A DNA stretch of 64,000 nt from Siniperca chuatsi. Taxonomy: Eukaryota; Chordata; Actinopteri; Centrarchiformes; Sinipercidae. The translations under genes and the position numbers were made by a program. The DNA lies in assembly GCF_020085105.1 (NCBI RefSeq), contig NC_058053.1, positions 21,107,388 to 21,171,387 of the forward strand, given 5' to 3'. Below, piece after piece: positions 1 to 13,300 of the stretch; the stretch's first letter is position 1; each line of letters opens with the position of its first letter. Below the pieces are notes generated by a model. The model made no database searches, was not told where the DNA came from, and saw only the letters and a list, made by a program, of their open reading frames with translations.

Positions 1-1560
1 GGCACATGCTTCATACAACCCTGTAGGAAGCCTACAGTCAGAACCTGAGTATGTTTTTCCATCTGTGTTGTTGCTGTTCACACCATGTGTGAATGGATTT
101 TAAAACACCAACGGGGCTGTTGTGTCATATGTAAACCAACACATCATTATCCCTGCTGTGTTGTGATACCTCTGTTTGTGGAACACACTTTCAGATTCAG
201 GATTTGTTTGCTCAAACACAGAACAGTATTCCATGCAAGTTGACAGTTTCATGTGATCTACCACGTTTTATTTTGGCCTTGGTTCTTTCCTTTCCATATT
301 TGGTTTGAATTGATGAGTGTGCCAGTGTGAAAAGCCATCATACAAGCAGCTTATCAAGCATGTGCAGTTACCTGTGTGGAGGATAACAGGAACTGGGTTT
401 GAGCAGAAACCAGTGGAAAACTGTGGTCTTTGTGATCCTGTCATCTAAAAATACTGTGGGTGTGCTTTCACCTTCCGTGTAAAATAACAACATTAACACA
501 TACAGGTTTATTTATGTAGTCTACTGATGTGGACATCTCTGTACCATTTTTGTTAAATTAACATTTACATCAGCAGGCGTATACAGGTACGCGTTGGGCT
601 TTCCTTGTGTACAGGCAGTGCAGTGAACGCAACCCCATAGCTGTTAAATCAGCATATTCATGGAGAATTGAGGTAATTGCCATCACTCCAGGACAGCAGC
701 AACCGGAAGCAGATGTTTGTTTGAGGACTAAAGATACACCCTTGTATCTCCAGATCTAGTTTCTTGGATTGCCCAAACTGTGCTTGCTGGTGCTTTTAAT
801 AGGTGCAAACTGGTTCGGTCATCATTCTTTGAATTTGACGCACACACACACACACACACACACCCCCAATTGCCCATCAACTATAATAAGACGTGGAATG
901 GCTGGCAGCCCAAGCTTGCAAAAGGGAAGGCAAAACAAAGACCGCCATACAATCGGATGCAGAACACTGATTATATTTACAGTATGTCTTACTGTTGTGT
1001 GTGTATCACTCTTGTTATCTATTATTAAGTAGTCATACCTTGGTTGTTTTCTTTTTTTGCCAATCCCTCATTAAGTTTATTTTGTCTGCCTGCTGTTCTT
1101 GTGATGTATACTTTCAGGCAGATTTAGTAACAGATGTAAGCAGATTTAGCAGAAGTAACATGTGGCTTTCATTATATTTCATCACTTCAGGGGTTTTATT
1201 TTGAATTTTCCCATTAGTGTCTGTGTGTACTGTCCAAAAGAGGGGGGGTCCAGTTTGCAGGGCTCAGAGCACAAGAAAAGATTCTCTGAAGTTTTTCATA
1301 GTGTGGCAGCTTTTCAGAAAGTAAGCCAGTGAACATGAGCAGCGTGTTATTGTGGTATTGACGTGCATCCCTCAACTGGCTTCTGTAGCTTCTGCAAGCT
1401 GCAACAACAGGTCTGTCTCTTTACATAACCTTCCATGAGCACTCTGGAATGCAAACTGGAAAGGGCACATCCATTGCACACACCCCTCCCATCCCACACA
1501 TACACCCCGTCACTTCTTATCTCCCCAGCAGCTTTGAGGCAAAGGCTCCCTGACCCTGTG
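1..1560. other. 5' flank of ppp2r3b, no gene recognised
   Basis: No exon with plausible splice sites or a protein-family match was seen on either strand. The stretch holds a CA microsatellite at about 841-863. The longer N-terminus known for the mammalian PPP2R3B isoform PR70 would have to be encoded upstream of this window or here in a form I cannot recognise. The 5' leader of the short isoform probably begins near the end of this stretch. Confidence 0.5.
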
Positions 1561-1837
1561 CAGTGTGTGTGCGCGTATGTGCATGTTATGTAGAGACTGG
1601 GACAGAGCAGCAGGCAGAGCTGAGATTGTGCGACCAGATCTGGAATGGGAGAGAGAGTCACAGTAGCAGCTGCTCCCTTGCATTAAGAGGCTCTCACTCT
1701 GACAGAGGACAATCACAGGGACACAGACACAGAGGACTTCCACTGGTGCCACTGCCTTTTGCGTACAGTGCTGACTGATACTGAGCAATTTGTACAGTCA
1801 AGAGAATAACACTGGACTGAGTGTTGTGTTTGTGTGT

Positions 1838-1870
1838 ATGTGTTCCTCGTCCTGTCTGGAGCGAGGATGA
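1838..1870 (+). promoter_or_regulatory. upstream ORF overlapping the ppp2r3b start codon
   Basis: An ATG at 1838 opens a 10-codon ORF that ends with TGA at 1868-1870. The proposed ppp2r3b start ATG is at 1867-1869, so stop and start overlap as ATGA. In eukaryotes such an arrangement can reduce translation of the main ORF or allow limited reinitiation. Whether the leader actually includes 1838 depends on the transcription start, which is not known. Confidence 0.4.
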
Positions 1871-4800
1871 GGATGAGGGAGCTGTCTCTGCGTCAGGATC
1901 CTGACCTGAGGAAGGAGTTGGCTCTGCTGGCACGCGGCTGTGACTTTGTTCTGCCTTCTCGGTTCAAGAAGAGGCTCAGAGCCTTCCAACAAGGACAGGC
2001 AGGTGTTTGTATGGTTTTACCCTCTACCACATAGGCTTTGCTGGCCTTTCAGCCAGTGGGCATGTCTGTTAATCTGGACTGGTATTTGTGGACTTCATAT
2101 CTTGGTATTCAGAGATGCATTAGTACATATCTGCTGTATTACAGGCCACTGTTAAACTACAGTAATTGTACCTATTGCTCACTCCACTTATTCTTAACAA
2201 AGTGGAACTATAGGTGTTGTTAGAGCCACTTGCACCTAGGACAAGTGAGGACAAATGATATTTAAAACTTTCATCAAAGAGCTTAAACACACTTATGTGC
2301 CATATGAAATGTGATTGTTGTGCAATCATATCCACTTTTGTTAGTCAATGACTTTTGCAGTTGTTTGGGGGCAAGGTATTCTTTGTACAGAGAGATGTGA
2401 GCCATGGTTATTGGATGATGTTTCATCTTGTGTGGCATGTTGTCCTCAGCCGCTTTACTGTCCTCTTTCAGACCACATCATTGTGGATGTGCAAAATGTC
2501 ATGGGGCTTAGCGGTTGTGCTCAAGAGCTCTGCTAGTGGTTAGCATGAAGCAAGAGAGAGAGAGAGAGAGAGAGAGGGGACAGTGCTGGGCAGGCCAACA
2601 GGAGATGTTTATGTCCTTTTATAGCCATGGCTGACACCAACACACAGGACAGAGAAGAGCAGAGTATCAACAGCATTTATCATTTATCAAGTTAAAATGA
2701 GCAGATTACCACTGACAGAAAACAACAGAACAATTTCAATCAGTGTTGACACATATACACGTAGAAGTCAACATGGCTAGACTTACCCCCCTTAAGTTCT
2801 CCTCTATAATTTGAAGGTTTTATTGTTGCAGACCTGATGGTTATATGAAGGGAAATATAACTAGAGGTGAGAACAATGGGTAGAATGTGTTTGACCAAAA
2901 AACAACAAGATGGTATTTTTATCTCTTAGAGGAGGACTGTGTGTGTGGTCTGTTTACGTGATTATTAAAGGCCATGGAGACTGATCCAGTTAGCAAATTC
3001 TTGAGTCATGTAAATAGTCTTTGGGTATGAGATGACGATTGAGAGTGAAGCTTGTTATGCTCAAGCTGTTTTTAGTAACTGGCTAATATGTGCAACATAA
3101 CAACACATTTGGATCCTAATGCATTCTGGCTATGAAAAGATCTTCACTGATTCACGTCTACAGCAAGACACCCAGTGGAGATTTTATCAATGAATATGAT
3201 CTCCTCACAGTATGTCAGCTGTGCTCAGTTGGTGTGATAAATCATACTGGTTTGGAATCAAATTTATCATTACATAAAGATGTGGGCCCAATGTTGCATG
3301 ATGTCATTGTTGGTACTGGTTTCCACTGTCATGATTAAATAGCGTAATAGCATATGCTGCAAAGCCCTCACACACAGCTATTATTTTGGGTCATAGGCAG
3401 AAGTAGCTAAAAGGACACACACAGATGACACACACAGATGTCCAAGCTCTGACATATTGGAAGGTTTCTGTGTTAATGAGAGGTGTGGCACCAATGAGTT
3501 GACTTAACAAAGACGGGTCACTTATTTATGTATGTTCAAATGCTTGTGTTTATCAAATAAAAATAGAGTAGTACATCTGTCAGTAGATAACCATATATAG
3601 ATTTTTTATTTATTTATTTATTTTTTTTATTATGTTGTCAGCCTTGACTAGTATTATCTTGTTATTATCTTGCTCTATATAGGCCTTAAATTCCTGACAG
3701 AGTAAAATGATTGTCAGTCAAAGCATTCTACACATATTAATGTCAGTTGGTGTATCTTAATCTATTGCAGAGTGACAACCTATTAGAGGGGAATGGCTAT
3801 CACAGATAAATGGATAATAATTATGATTGCTGAGTTGTCACAACTCTTCCCTGAAAGACCTTGGGGCTGCTGAAAGGTGTGGTTATAGTGCTAGCAATGT
3901 AGAGTTTGTGTTAAGGCAAGCATTAGCACATGCTAATGTTTGCTAGCATCAGTGGCTAACAGTTTATTTCTGTGTGTTTGTCTCAGGCCCAGGTGAGGAC
4001 GCAGGAACCCGTCACCACAGCGCTGAGTGAAAGCATTCCAAAGTTTTACTTCCCACTGGGCCGGCCCCAAGCCAACCTCAACATCGACAGTCTCATTTCC
4101 AAAATTGAGAAAATATTTTCCCAATTCCCAAATGAAAGGGCCACCATTGAGGACATGGGGCAGGTTGCCAAGGTGAGAATGTGATTTGTAGCATGGAGGT
4201 TCAGCTGCCACCCAGCAAATTATTTTCATTAGTGCCATTTAGCTCCTGACTTTACGAATGTTTGCTGATTTTAAAACTCTGGGAAAATATTATCTCTGTC
4301 TCCCTGAGGAATGTGCGAAATGTCCTGAGGGGAACCTAGGTGACGAGAGAAATGACAGCTAGGTTTCCTCAGGAAAGTCCTTAAGTGATGCAACACTGAA
4401 CTACTTTTCATGTGTCAACAACAGTATCATGTGTCATTGTGCTGTTCTTTTCTGCATTAAAGATAACATGTATATCTAGGAAGTTTAAGAGCTTATTTAA
4501 TTTTTTTCTCCCATCTCTCTTCTCTATATCCACACCACACACTGCCCCACCTCTCCTGCTTCCTTGTCTCCCAAGGCCTGTGAGTGTCCTCTCTACTGGA
4601 AAATGCCTTTGTTCTGCTCGGCTGGAGGCGACAGGACCGGCTTCGTATCCGTTCACAAGTTTGTGGCTATGTGGAGAAAGTAAGACAATGGCTCCTCTTA
4701 TTCTCACTGGACCACTGGTATACTCACAGCCAAATGACTCATACAATGTTCTATGAACAATGATGACCACTCGTTGAGATTACAGACGCTACATGCAGCT

Positions 4801-7317
4801 CTCTGCTATCATGACATTTTCCTGTTCGTTTCTAAACAGAAATCATTGATCACAAATGCCCACAAGGGACTAGTTGCTGGGCATATACAGTATTTGAACG
4901 AAAACATTCATTCAATGTCTTTCTACGTGGAATTGAAAGGAATACCATAGGGCTTTTGTAATGGTGGCTGTGCACTTAGCTGTATGCCGTTGTATGCAAT
5001 AGGCATGCTCTTTTATTAATGCGTGAACCCCCAGAGAACTGGACAGACCTGGCCTTTGACTTAAGCTCATGGCTGAGCCATTCTTAGATTAGAGGCCACA
5101 ACAGATGCTTTCATTATTTCCTCGTTGCTACCATAACACTCGATGCTTATAATCACCAGGGAGCAATTCAGAATCCTAATTTCAGAATGTATTATACCTG
5201 CATTTGCACTTTTTTGAGGGGAACAGTTTCAAACTTGTGATCTTGAAAGAATGATAAAAAGGATAGAGAGAACATAAAGAGCAAAAGAGGGAGTAACCTT
5301 GCAACCATCTGTTCTCTCTTTTCTTCTCCAGAACTCTGCAGACCTGTCACGATGACGCTTCTAAATTTGTGCACCTCTTGGCCAAGCCTGGCTGTAATTA
5401 CCTGGAACAAGACGACTTTATTCCATTCCTGCAGGTACTGGCTGCAGCACACCCAGGGAGAGGGCTGGACTTGGCGATGTGGGATGGCAAAATTGCATTG
5501 GCTTGGGTGGTGTGAAATGGACTTAATTTTTGGACTGCCCTGCTGAGGCAGTGCTTTTTTTATGTGGCGGAGGACTAATTCAGGGATGTTACTGTAAGCC
5601 AGTAATATAGTGGAGGGGAGTGTACTGAAGGGAGGTTCTATTGGTGCAGACTCAAGCTGAGCAGAAATTAACCAAAGGGGGATGGAGATGGAAATGGGTC
5701 TCATGTAATACACATATTATAGCACCAAAATAATCCCAGAAAACATGGATGTAGATTTATCAAATAGTTTCATAAGAATAGTCTAATTGACTGTTTGGTC
5801 AGTCTTGTCATGTGGACCTGCTGTGTTGGCTGTTTGTATTCTCATTTCCCTCTGACAAGCTGTTGGTGCTCCACACTGGCCCCGCCCTACACCTGATTCA
5901 TTTTCATGCTGGCAGGAGTGGTGGGGCTGTACTGAACACCCGTTAGCATACCAGCAGAGATGCCTTGTGGCACACGCTGTTTAATTTGTATGGTTCCGCT
6001 CAGCGAATCGCCTTTGACTGTTTTGATGAATGAAAGGCGGATTGCAGTGGAGTAGATTTGACTGTCCCCGCCTGTTTCCTGTGCCCTGTGATTTATGTGT
6101 TTCTCTATGATTTAATTTCTCACAGTAAGAGTCAAAGAGGTGCGACGGCTGCCCTGAAATAAGGCCTTTTAATTTCAGTGCCGCCTTCGCATTTATGTCA
6201 ACAATTCTTTCCCCCAGCAGAACGGGAAGGGGGCAGAATAAAGAAAAGACATGGGGGCGAGTTTCATGGCAAGAATATAGCTACAGTTCATTTGAAATGC
6301 AGCACACCCCCTGTGACTTTATGGCATGAGGAAGGAGAGAAGGTTAAGAGCAGTCACTAGCAAACGTCTTTTCTCTGGCCTTCTCACGACTTTGCTGTCA
6401 AATCAGAGAAGCTTAAGCGCATCCCAAAACTGGTTGACCCGGTGTTTTCTGACTTCAAAGAAACATTTCAATTTGATGGCCTCTCCCAACAAGGCCTGGA
6501 GCCTTTTCTTTACATAGCACAATTTATAAAGCATATGGCATGACAGAGTGATGTAGATAGACACTGACAACTTCTGATATTTGAATAAGTATGCATTTAT
6601 ATGCCTACTCTGAATGTCTTGTGTTCTGTCTACCAAAAAAGAAAGACACATATGGTTTGCTATTAAACTCGTCTCTGAGAGTAACTGCAGAATTTAACTG
6701 AACATATGTATGTTATTGTAGTAGACACAGCATGTCATTGAGTTGTTCTTTTGCATTTGTGTTTGTTAGTTTTGTGGGGTTTGTTATGGAAATGAGTCAG
6801 ACATGCAGTAGAGTCAAGATGAGCTGACTTTACTTTATGTTTTCAGGATGTGGTGAACTCACACGCAGGCCTGGCCTTTCTGAAGGAGGCACCGGACTTT
6901 CACTCACGATACATCACCACGGTATACTACCATAAAACAAGTAGCAGCACATTACTGCTGCAAAATTGCAAATAGTGAAGCATTAAAATGGCACTGCATT
7001 GATTAAGTTTTGCTAATGTATTATTTTGTTAGACATAACAACGCTGTCAACTGTTTTTCAGGTGATTCAAAGGATATTCTACAATGTGAATCGGTCCTGG
7101 ACTGGAAAAATAACATATTCTGAGCTCAGGAAAAGTAACTTTCTTCAGGTAAATGACTCAGATTCATTTATTTTTAGTCTTAGTCCTTTAAAAATCTAAA
7201 AATATCTAATGTTTTTAAAACACATTACATTTTCTTAAGCCTTTATCTTCAGTTGCACAGTCACAGGTTTTAATGGAAATCTCAATGCTGAACCTAATGT
7301 ACTTAAATACTTACTCT

Positions 7318-7349
<32 letters not shown>

Positions 7350-10300
7350 CAGTAATCACTTAGCTTGCTTTTTTCTCTAAAGAAAACCTGTGTTAATAAG
7401 GTAATGTTTATTAAAGGAAAATTCCATTTCATATCAGCTTAGGTCTTATTTTTGTAGTTTGGGCCATCATTTTTATCTGTTATAATAACATTGTTCTTGC
7501 CAGCATAATTGCTAAAATCTAGAAACGTGCCAATGTTCAACTCCAACTGGGCGAAACATAATAGTAATGAGATAGGTTGTAAACATGTCAACAGTTTAAT
7601 CAGATTATCTAAACCACTTTATTTGGAGGTAAAACTAAGAGTTAGGACACTCATAATGTTGGTATAACTCCTCATTGCACTGGAAAACTGTTTGCACGTA
7701 CAACTACACCAAGTATAGTAGGTCAAAGTTAAACAAGGAAGTCGGTCTGTAAACTATAATGGATGTTTACAACAGACATTGTGGCTAATATTAATAGTAT
7801 ATTGATAATAAACAATAATAAAAAATAACTATTTTTCTTCTGTCCCAGAATGTGGCGTTGCTGGAGCAGGAAGAGGACGTGAACCAGCTGACAGAGTTCT
7901 TCTCCTATGAACATTTCTATGTCATCTACTGCAAGTTCTGGGAGCTGGACACTGACCATGACCTCTACATAGACCAGAAGGACCTGGCACAGCACAATGA
8001 CCAAGGTGCACAAGCACACCTCACTGTTTTCAAGACAGCACACACAAACTTTAAAATAAATTTTGAAACATGTTGCAGAATTTGTTGTATTCCGATAAAC
8101 TGTATGTCTTATAATCACATACGCAGTTCAAACAACAAATGACAAAAGACGTGCTGATATCTTGTCAGAACACGAGAGGCACACTAAATTAACTTTCCTT
8201 TAACCTTCCTGACATTTGTTGGCACAGTCAGTAGGCTGAAACTACATGTAGCTCTAAAAAGCATTTGTAAATGTTATTTCGTCCAGGTCAAGTGCTCACA
8301 CACAAGCATATACTCATGAAAAAGACTTTGTCTTTGACGCTTCCTCCACACACACTCAACACCACATGTTCTTGGTTGATGGTCTGTGAGTGAGACAGGG
8401 GAAATGAGACCAAGATCAATAAGAGAGCAGCGTATATACTCTGCTTGAATGACGCCATGTCTGGAACAATTTCTACTACTATATGGTCAAAATGATGACC
8501 AAAGGATTTATAGCATTGTCAAGATAAAAAAGAGCTACACTAGCCAGTCCGGATTTACAGTCTGTGAGAATGGATTACATGTGTTGTGAAAAAGTTGTAC
8601 ATTAACTGAGAGAAAAACCTTTTTTTCCCCCCAACAGTCTGGATTGTAAGTAATGTCTTTTCTGTATTTTTTCTAGCCCTCTCACATAAGATGATTGAGA
8701 GAATATTCTCAGGAACAGTAACAAGGTAAGTGAAAAATGTAATAGAGTTTAAAGGATGCTTATCATAAGAAGTGAACTAATCTTTTTCATTGTATTTTTT
8801 TTTTTAATAATTATTACACATTTTATGTTTTTATTTAACTTCTGGTTTCAAAAGTGATTGTGTGGTTTATTCCATCAGAGACAGACGGGTGTATAGGGAA
8901 GGGCGGCTGAGTTATGCTGATTTTGTCTGGTTCCTCATCTCTGAGGAGGACAAGAAGACTGATACCAGGTATCTAGACTCACAGTCACACTTATTGAATC
9001 TTCTGTTTCTTTCTTTACAGCCTTTGTCTTTTCTCACATGCACCTCTGCTCGCTGCTCTTTCCCTTTATCTGTATCCAGTATAGAGTACTGGTTCCGCTG
9101 TATGGACATGGACGGGGACGGGGTGCTCAGCATGTACGAACTGGAGTACTTCTACGAGGAGCAGTGTCAGAAGCTGGAGACCATGGGTATTGAGCCCCTT
9201 CCCTTTGAGGACTGCCTCTGTCAAATGCTGGACCTTGTCAAGCCTGAGGTCGAAGGTCAGACCTGTTTACATTTATACACACTCTCAGAAGTTCACACAC
9301 CAGAGAGTCTAACAAGTTCCATTTTTTTAACAGTGACAGTCGCAGACACACATACATTTTCAGGCCGGGTCATTGATCATTAGCTGAGGGAACAGTTATA
9401 GATGAAAGACTGACTAACTGATCTGGACGGCCTTATGCCAGCTGTTGGTGTCATCTACACCGTCAACAAATTCCTTTCAGCACTTAGCTTTACCACTAAG
9501 CCATTTAGAAGACACTAGTCCATGGTGAGTTTATGCATGTTTAGTATTGATAGCCACAGCAAGACGACCAGGTGGTATGCTGTGCTATTGGAGCTGTGTA
9601 ATATAACATGTAATATATATGTAACCTCTTGACTTAGTATTTAAGGCAGATATTTCCTCCTCTCGACAGCACAACCTTTACAATTTTAACAGATTTTCTG
9701 GTAGGAGATTTCTGGTCTGGTGGTACAAGCATATGAACACTAGCTGTAGATAGAGATGTTACATTGATGACAAGGAGCGTGACATAATATGCTGATCAGA
9801 TGAGTCTGATGGGGGTTTCACAAACAACCCAGAGAATCTCTAAAGTGCCACTGTCAAGAAATGCAGAATTCATTCTCTCATCAACCAAAAGTCTCTTTTC
9901 TGCTCTTTCAAAAGCAGAAACTAGGATTTGTGACTGCTACAAGGATATAAAAATCACATCACTCCATTTCAGGCATCATCTAACAAGTTATCTGTTGGGC
10001 TTAGAGTTCACTTTAAGATTTTATACATGACTTTGAAAGCACATTTATGTCTTATTGTAAGGCAAATCGGACATCTTAAACTTTGTATGAGCTAAGCGGC
10101 AGCCTGTTTGGCTCCCGTTTTTTACATTTTAGAGATGATTAATTTAATTGGGGGCAAAATTATTGACAGATTAATGAATAATAAAAGCAAAAATTAGTTG
10201 CAGCCCTGGTTTGAAATATTGTGGCCCAGCTGTTTTGTAGTTTGATCAGTAGGCAAAAGCTCACATCCTAACCCCTCACAGAGATGAGCTAGGGTGACTG

Positions 10301-13300
10301 TTGGTGCTGAAAACTGGACATTTACTGAGTCAGCTAAGTCTCAGGCCAATTTTGATAGCTAGATTGGATAATAATAATAATAATAATACCATGAATACCT
10401 TGTAGTGAGACCTCTTAAATACTTTAATAATACCCATGCTATAAATCATCTGTCACTGGGTAAATTTGTTTGTAAATTTGTAACTTTTCTAAAGTGCCTA
10501 TTTTATCCCATCTAGGTAAAATCACTCTGCGGGACCTTAAAAGGTGCAAGTTGTCCCACATTTTCTTCGACACTTTCTTCAACATAGAGAAGTACCTGGA
10601 CCACGAGCAGAAGGACCCGTTCTCTGTTATAAGGGTAAGGTTAAACTCAATCAGATGTGAGATAGTATCATGACTTGTCCTCTGTCAGAGGTCAAGTGGA
10701 TCACGTAACTTGCATGTTTTTTAGGAGGTGGAGACAGACGGCCAGGAGGTCTCAGACTGGGAGAAATATGCTGCAGAGGAGTACGACATCCTAGTGGCTG
10801 AGGAGGCTGCCAACGATCAGTGCAACGACGTGTAAGTCTGACTTTACCCTGTCTGTTAGATACGGCTGCATATACAATCCCGGGCCCGAATTTATCAAAC
10901 TGCTAAAAGTGTAACTTTGGACTTACGTGAAAGATAAAAGTAATAATTGTGATGGAATATTGTTGTGAGCTGGTCACCTCTGGTGAAGAAGACTTCAGGA
11001 GACTCTGGATGTCTTATACAGCAATGTTTAATGGGGCTTGGTCAAGGTGAAACCTAGTGTAGTGCCAAACCAGGTCCCACCATATTTATCCCTAGGTGTT
11101 TCCCTTACAAGGGTTAGAAACTTTAGTCTAAATATGTGTGCTCTTTCTATTGGAAGGTAAACAATACATCTCACCTATGGTCACATTTGAGTTCACGGGA
11201 TAACTGTGGTGCATTCTTCGGGCAAATAAGTCAGTAACTCTTCATGGGAGAGGACAAGAGCTGCTGTGAGTGACCTTGAAGTTGCCTAGGTAACGGCCTC
11301 TCCTATCCATCCGGCTGCTCCCTCCCAGCCTGAGAAGACGGCTCCGGGAGACAATACAGTGAGCTACGGCTGAGAGCACAGAGGCCTAGGGGAAATAACT
11401 TAAATAATGGGATATTACACATACATAGGAAATTCCATGAAAATAATCTTACTCGCAATCATAAGAAAATTTATAACGTTGATGACGCCCCTTGGAAATC
11501 GAAAATGAACTGAGAGGGCGATGTCAGCTAATTTATTATGTTTCTTATGACTTAAAATTGCTCTTAAATTTAAGAGAGCTTGATGACTGCAGTAAGGAAA
11601 CTTCCTGATGTATCTCGTCTACCAGCAGCAGAATTTCTTTCCTGCTCCAGTTTTCCAGTTTTCTTTTTATATCAATTTTGGCTAATTTGAATGAAGAATG
11701 AACAACATGGCAGATGTAGAGTAAATCCTTGTCTCTGATTGGCTATTCCTGCTTGAAGCATACATGTGATTAATCATGTGATCACTTAAAGTTGCTTTCA
11801 AAGGTTATTCCTACACTTAGCAGTAGGCAGGACTTTGTTGCTTGATTAATGTGTCTTATTCTTCAGTTACAGCAAAGTTTGCTCTGTACAGCAAGTGTAA
11901 TTTCTAGAAGTTTGATAAAGACGGGCCCTGATTATTGTGTCAGCTACTGTAATTACAAATATTTATCATGAATATGGTTGCTGTATTACCAATACTGTAT
12001 GTTTATCAAATGTGGAAACATAAATTGACAATTGTTGCGGCAGACATTTCGACATGTCATGGCAGGAAAAGCACAGGTTTAATTGATAACTTTTTTTAAG
12101 AAAGTCTATTGTGCAGTCAGTGATGGTTTAGTAAAAAGTTAATGTACTCAGAGATAACAATGCTTACACCGTTTTTGCAAGCTGATTTAAAAAATGTTCT
12201 GTCTAACTGGACAATGTTCATAGCAGATTGACAGAGCTTGATGGCTCATTGCTAAGACTGGCCATTATGTCCAGCAGCAGAGCCCCTCTGAGAGTGAGTC
12301 AGTGACAGATGAGGCTGTTGACAGGTATGTTGTGTGGCGGTTTTAGGAACACCACCGACTTCTAAAGACAGGCTGCTAACCAGAGCAGGTAAGACACTCA
12401 GGGGCGAATTCACAAAAGGATTGTGCAGCTTTTGCGGCCGCTAAACCTCCATAAATACAACAAAAGAAACTGTGTAATTCTCAAAGCTGCACCCCTAACT
12501 GCACTGCCAAGCAAATAGTGTCTCTGTGATATTTGCAAGTATGTAAATTAAATAATATGCAAACATTTGGCGCAAAATTGTCCTTTCTATGCAAATGAGC
12601 CTCATTGGAAAAAGGTAAAATTCACAAACAGCCACACGCAGTTAGAGTGAAATTATTAGCATCTTCAGAGAGTTGCTGGTAACTGAAGCACATTCATAAA
12701 GGGGCGTGGTTCCAGTGATCATGGCAGCAGTGACTGTAGCCAGGCGAAGCAACAGCGCATCACAGTACATCATATGCGCACAGGTGGCACAGAGACAGTA
12801 CAGTACCTGATATTCACCATGAGGTAATGAAACTGTAAAACATCATAAAACCTGCTGCTGTAACAGTCCAGCATGGAGCAGAGTAGGAGAGAAAACACCT
12901 CTCATGCCTCTGCCCAGAAGCATGAGGCAGAGCGCAAAGTTAAAGCACTCCAAATACCAATACTCCATACAGAAAAGACATCCTACAGATAGAAACAAAT
13001 GAAAGAGCAGGGGGAGTTATTAAATAATTCGAATACTTATAATAAGTTTTCTTTCAAATCAAACATCTCCTTCCACATGAGTGGAAATTATTGTTCTTGC
13101 AACTGCATTTGTAACATTTTTTGACTCAAACGTTGCTTATCCATGTCATGTGATAAGCTACTTCAGTACATTTTAAACAAATATTGAGACCACTACAGAA
13201 AATTGCAGATGAACATTTAACAGACGCAAAACAATGGCAAATTGAATTCAGCTGCAAAATGTTATGGGCTTGTTTGCGCTGTAATATCATTAGTACAGTA

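Noticed and set aside
5192-5713. 173-codon minus-strand ORF over ppp2r3b exon 4
   Set aside because: It is antisense to a clear conserved exon, has no recognisable domain and is explained by base composition opposite the coding strand.
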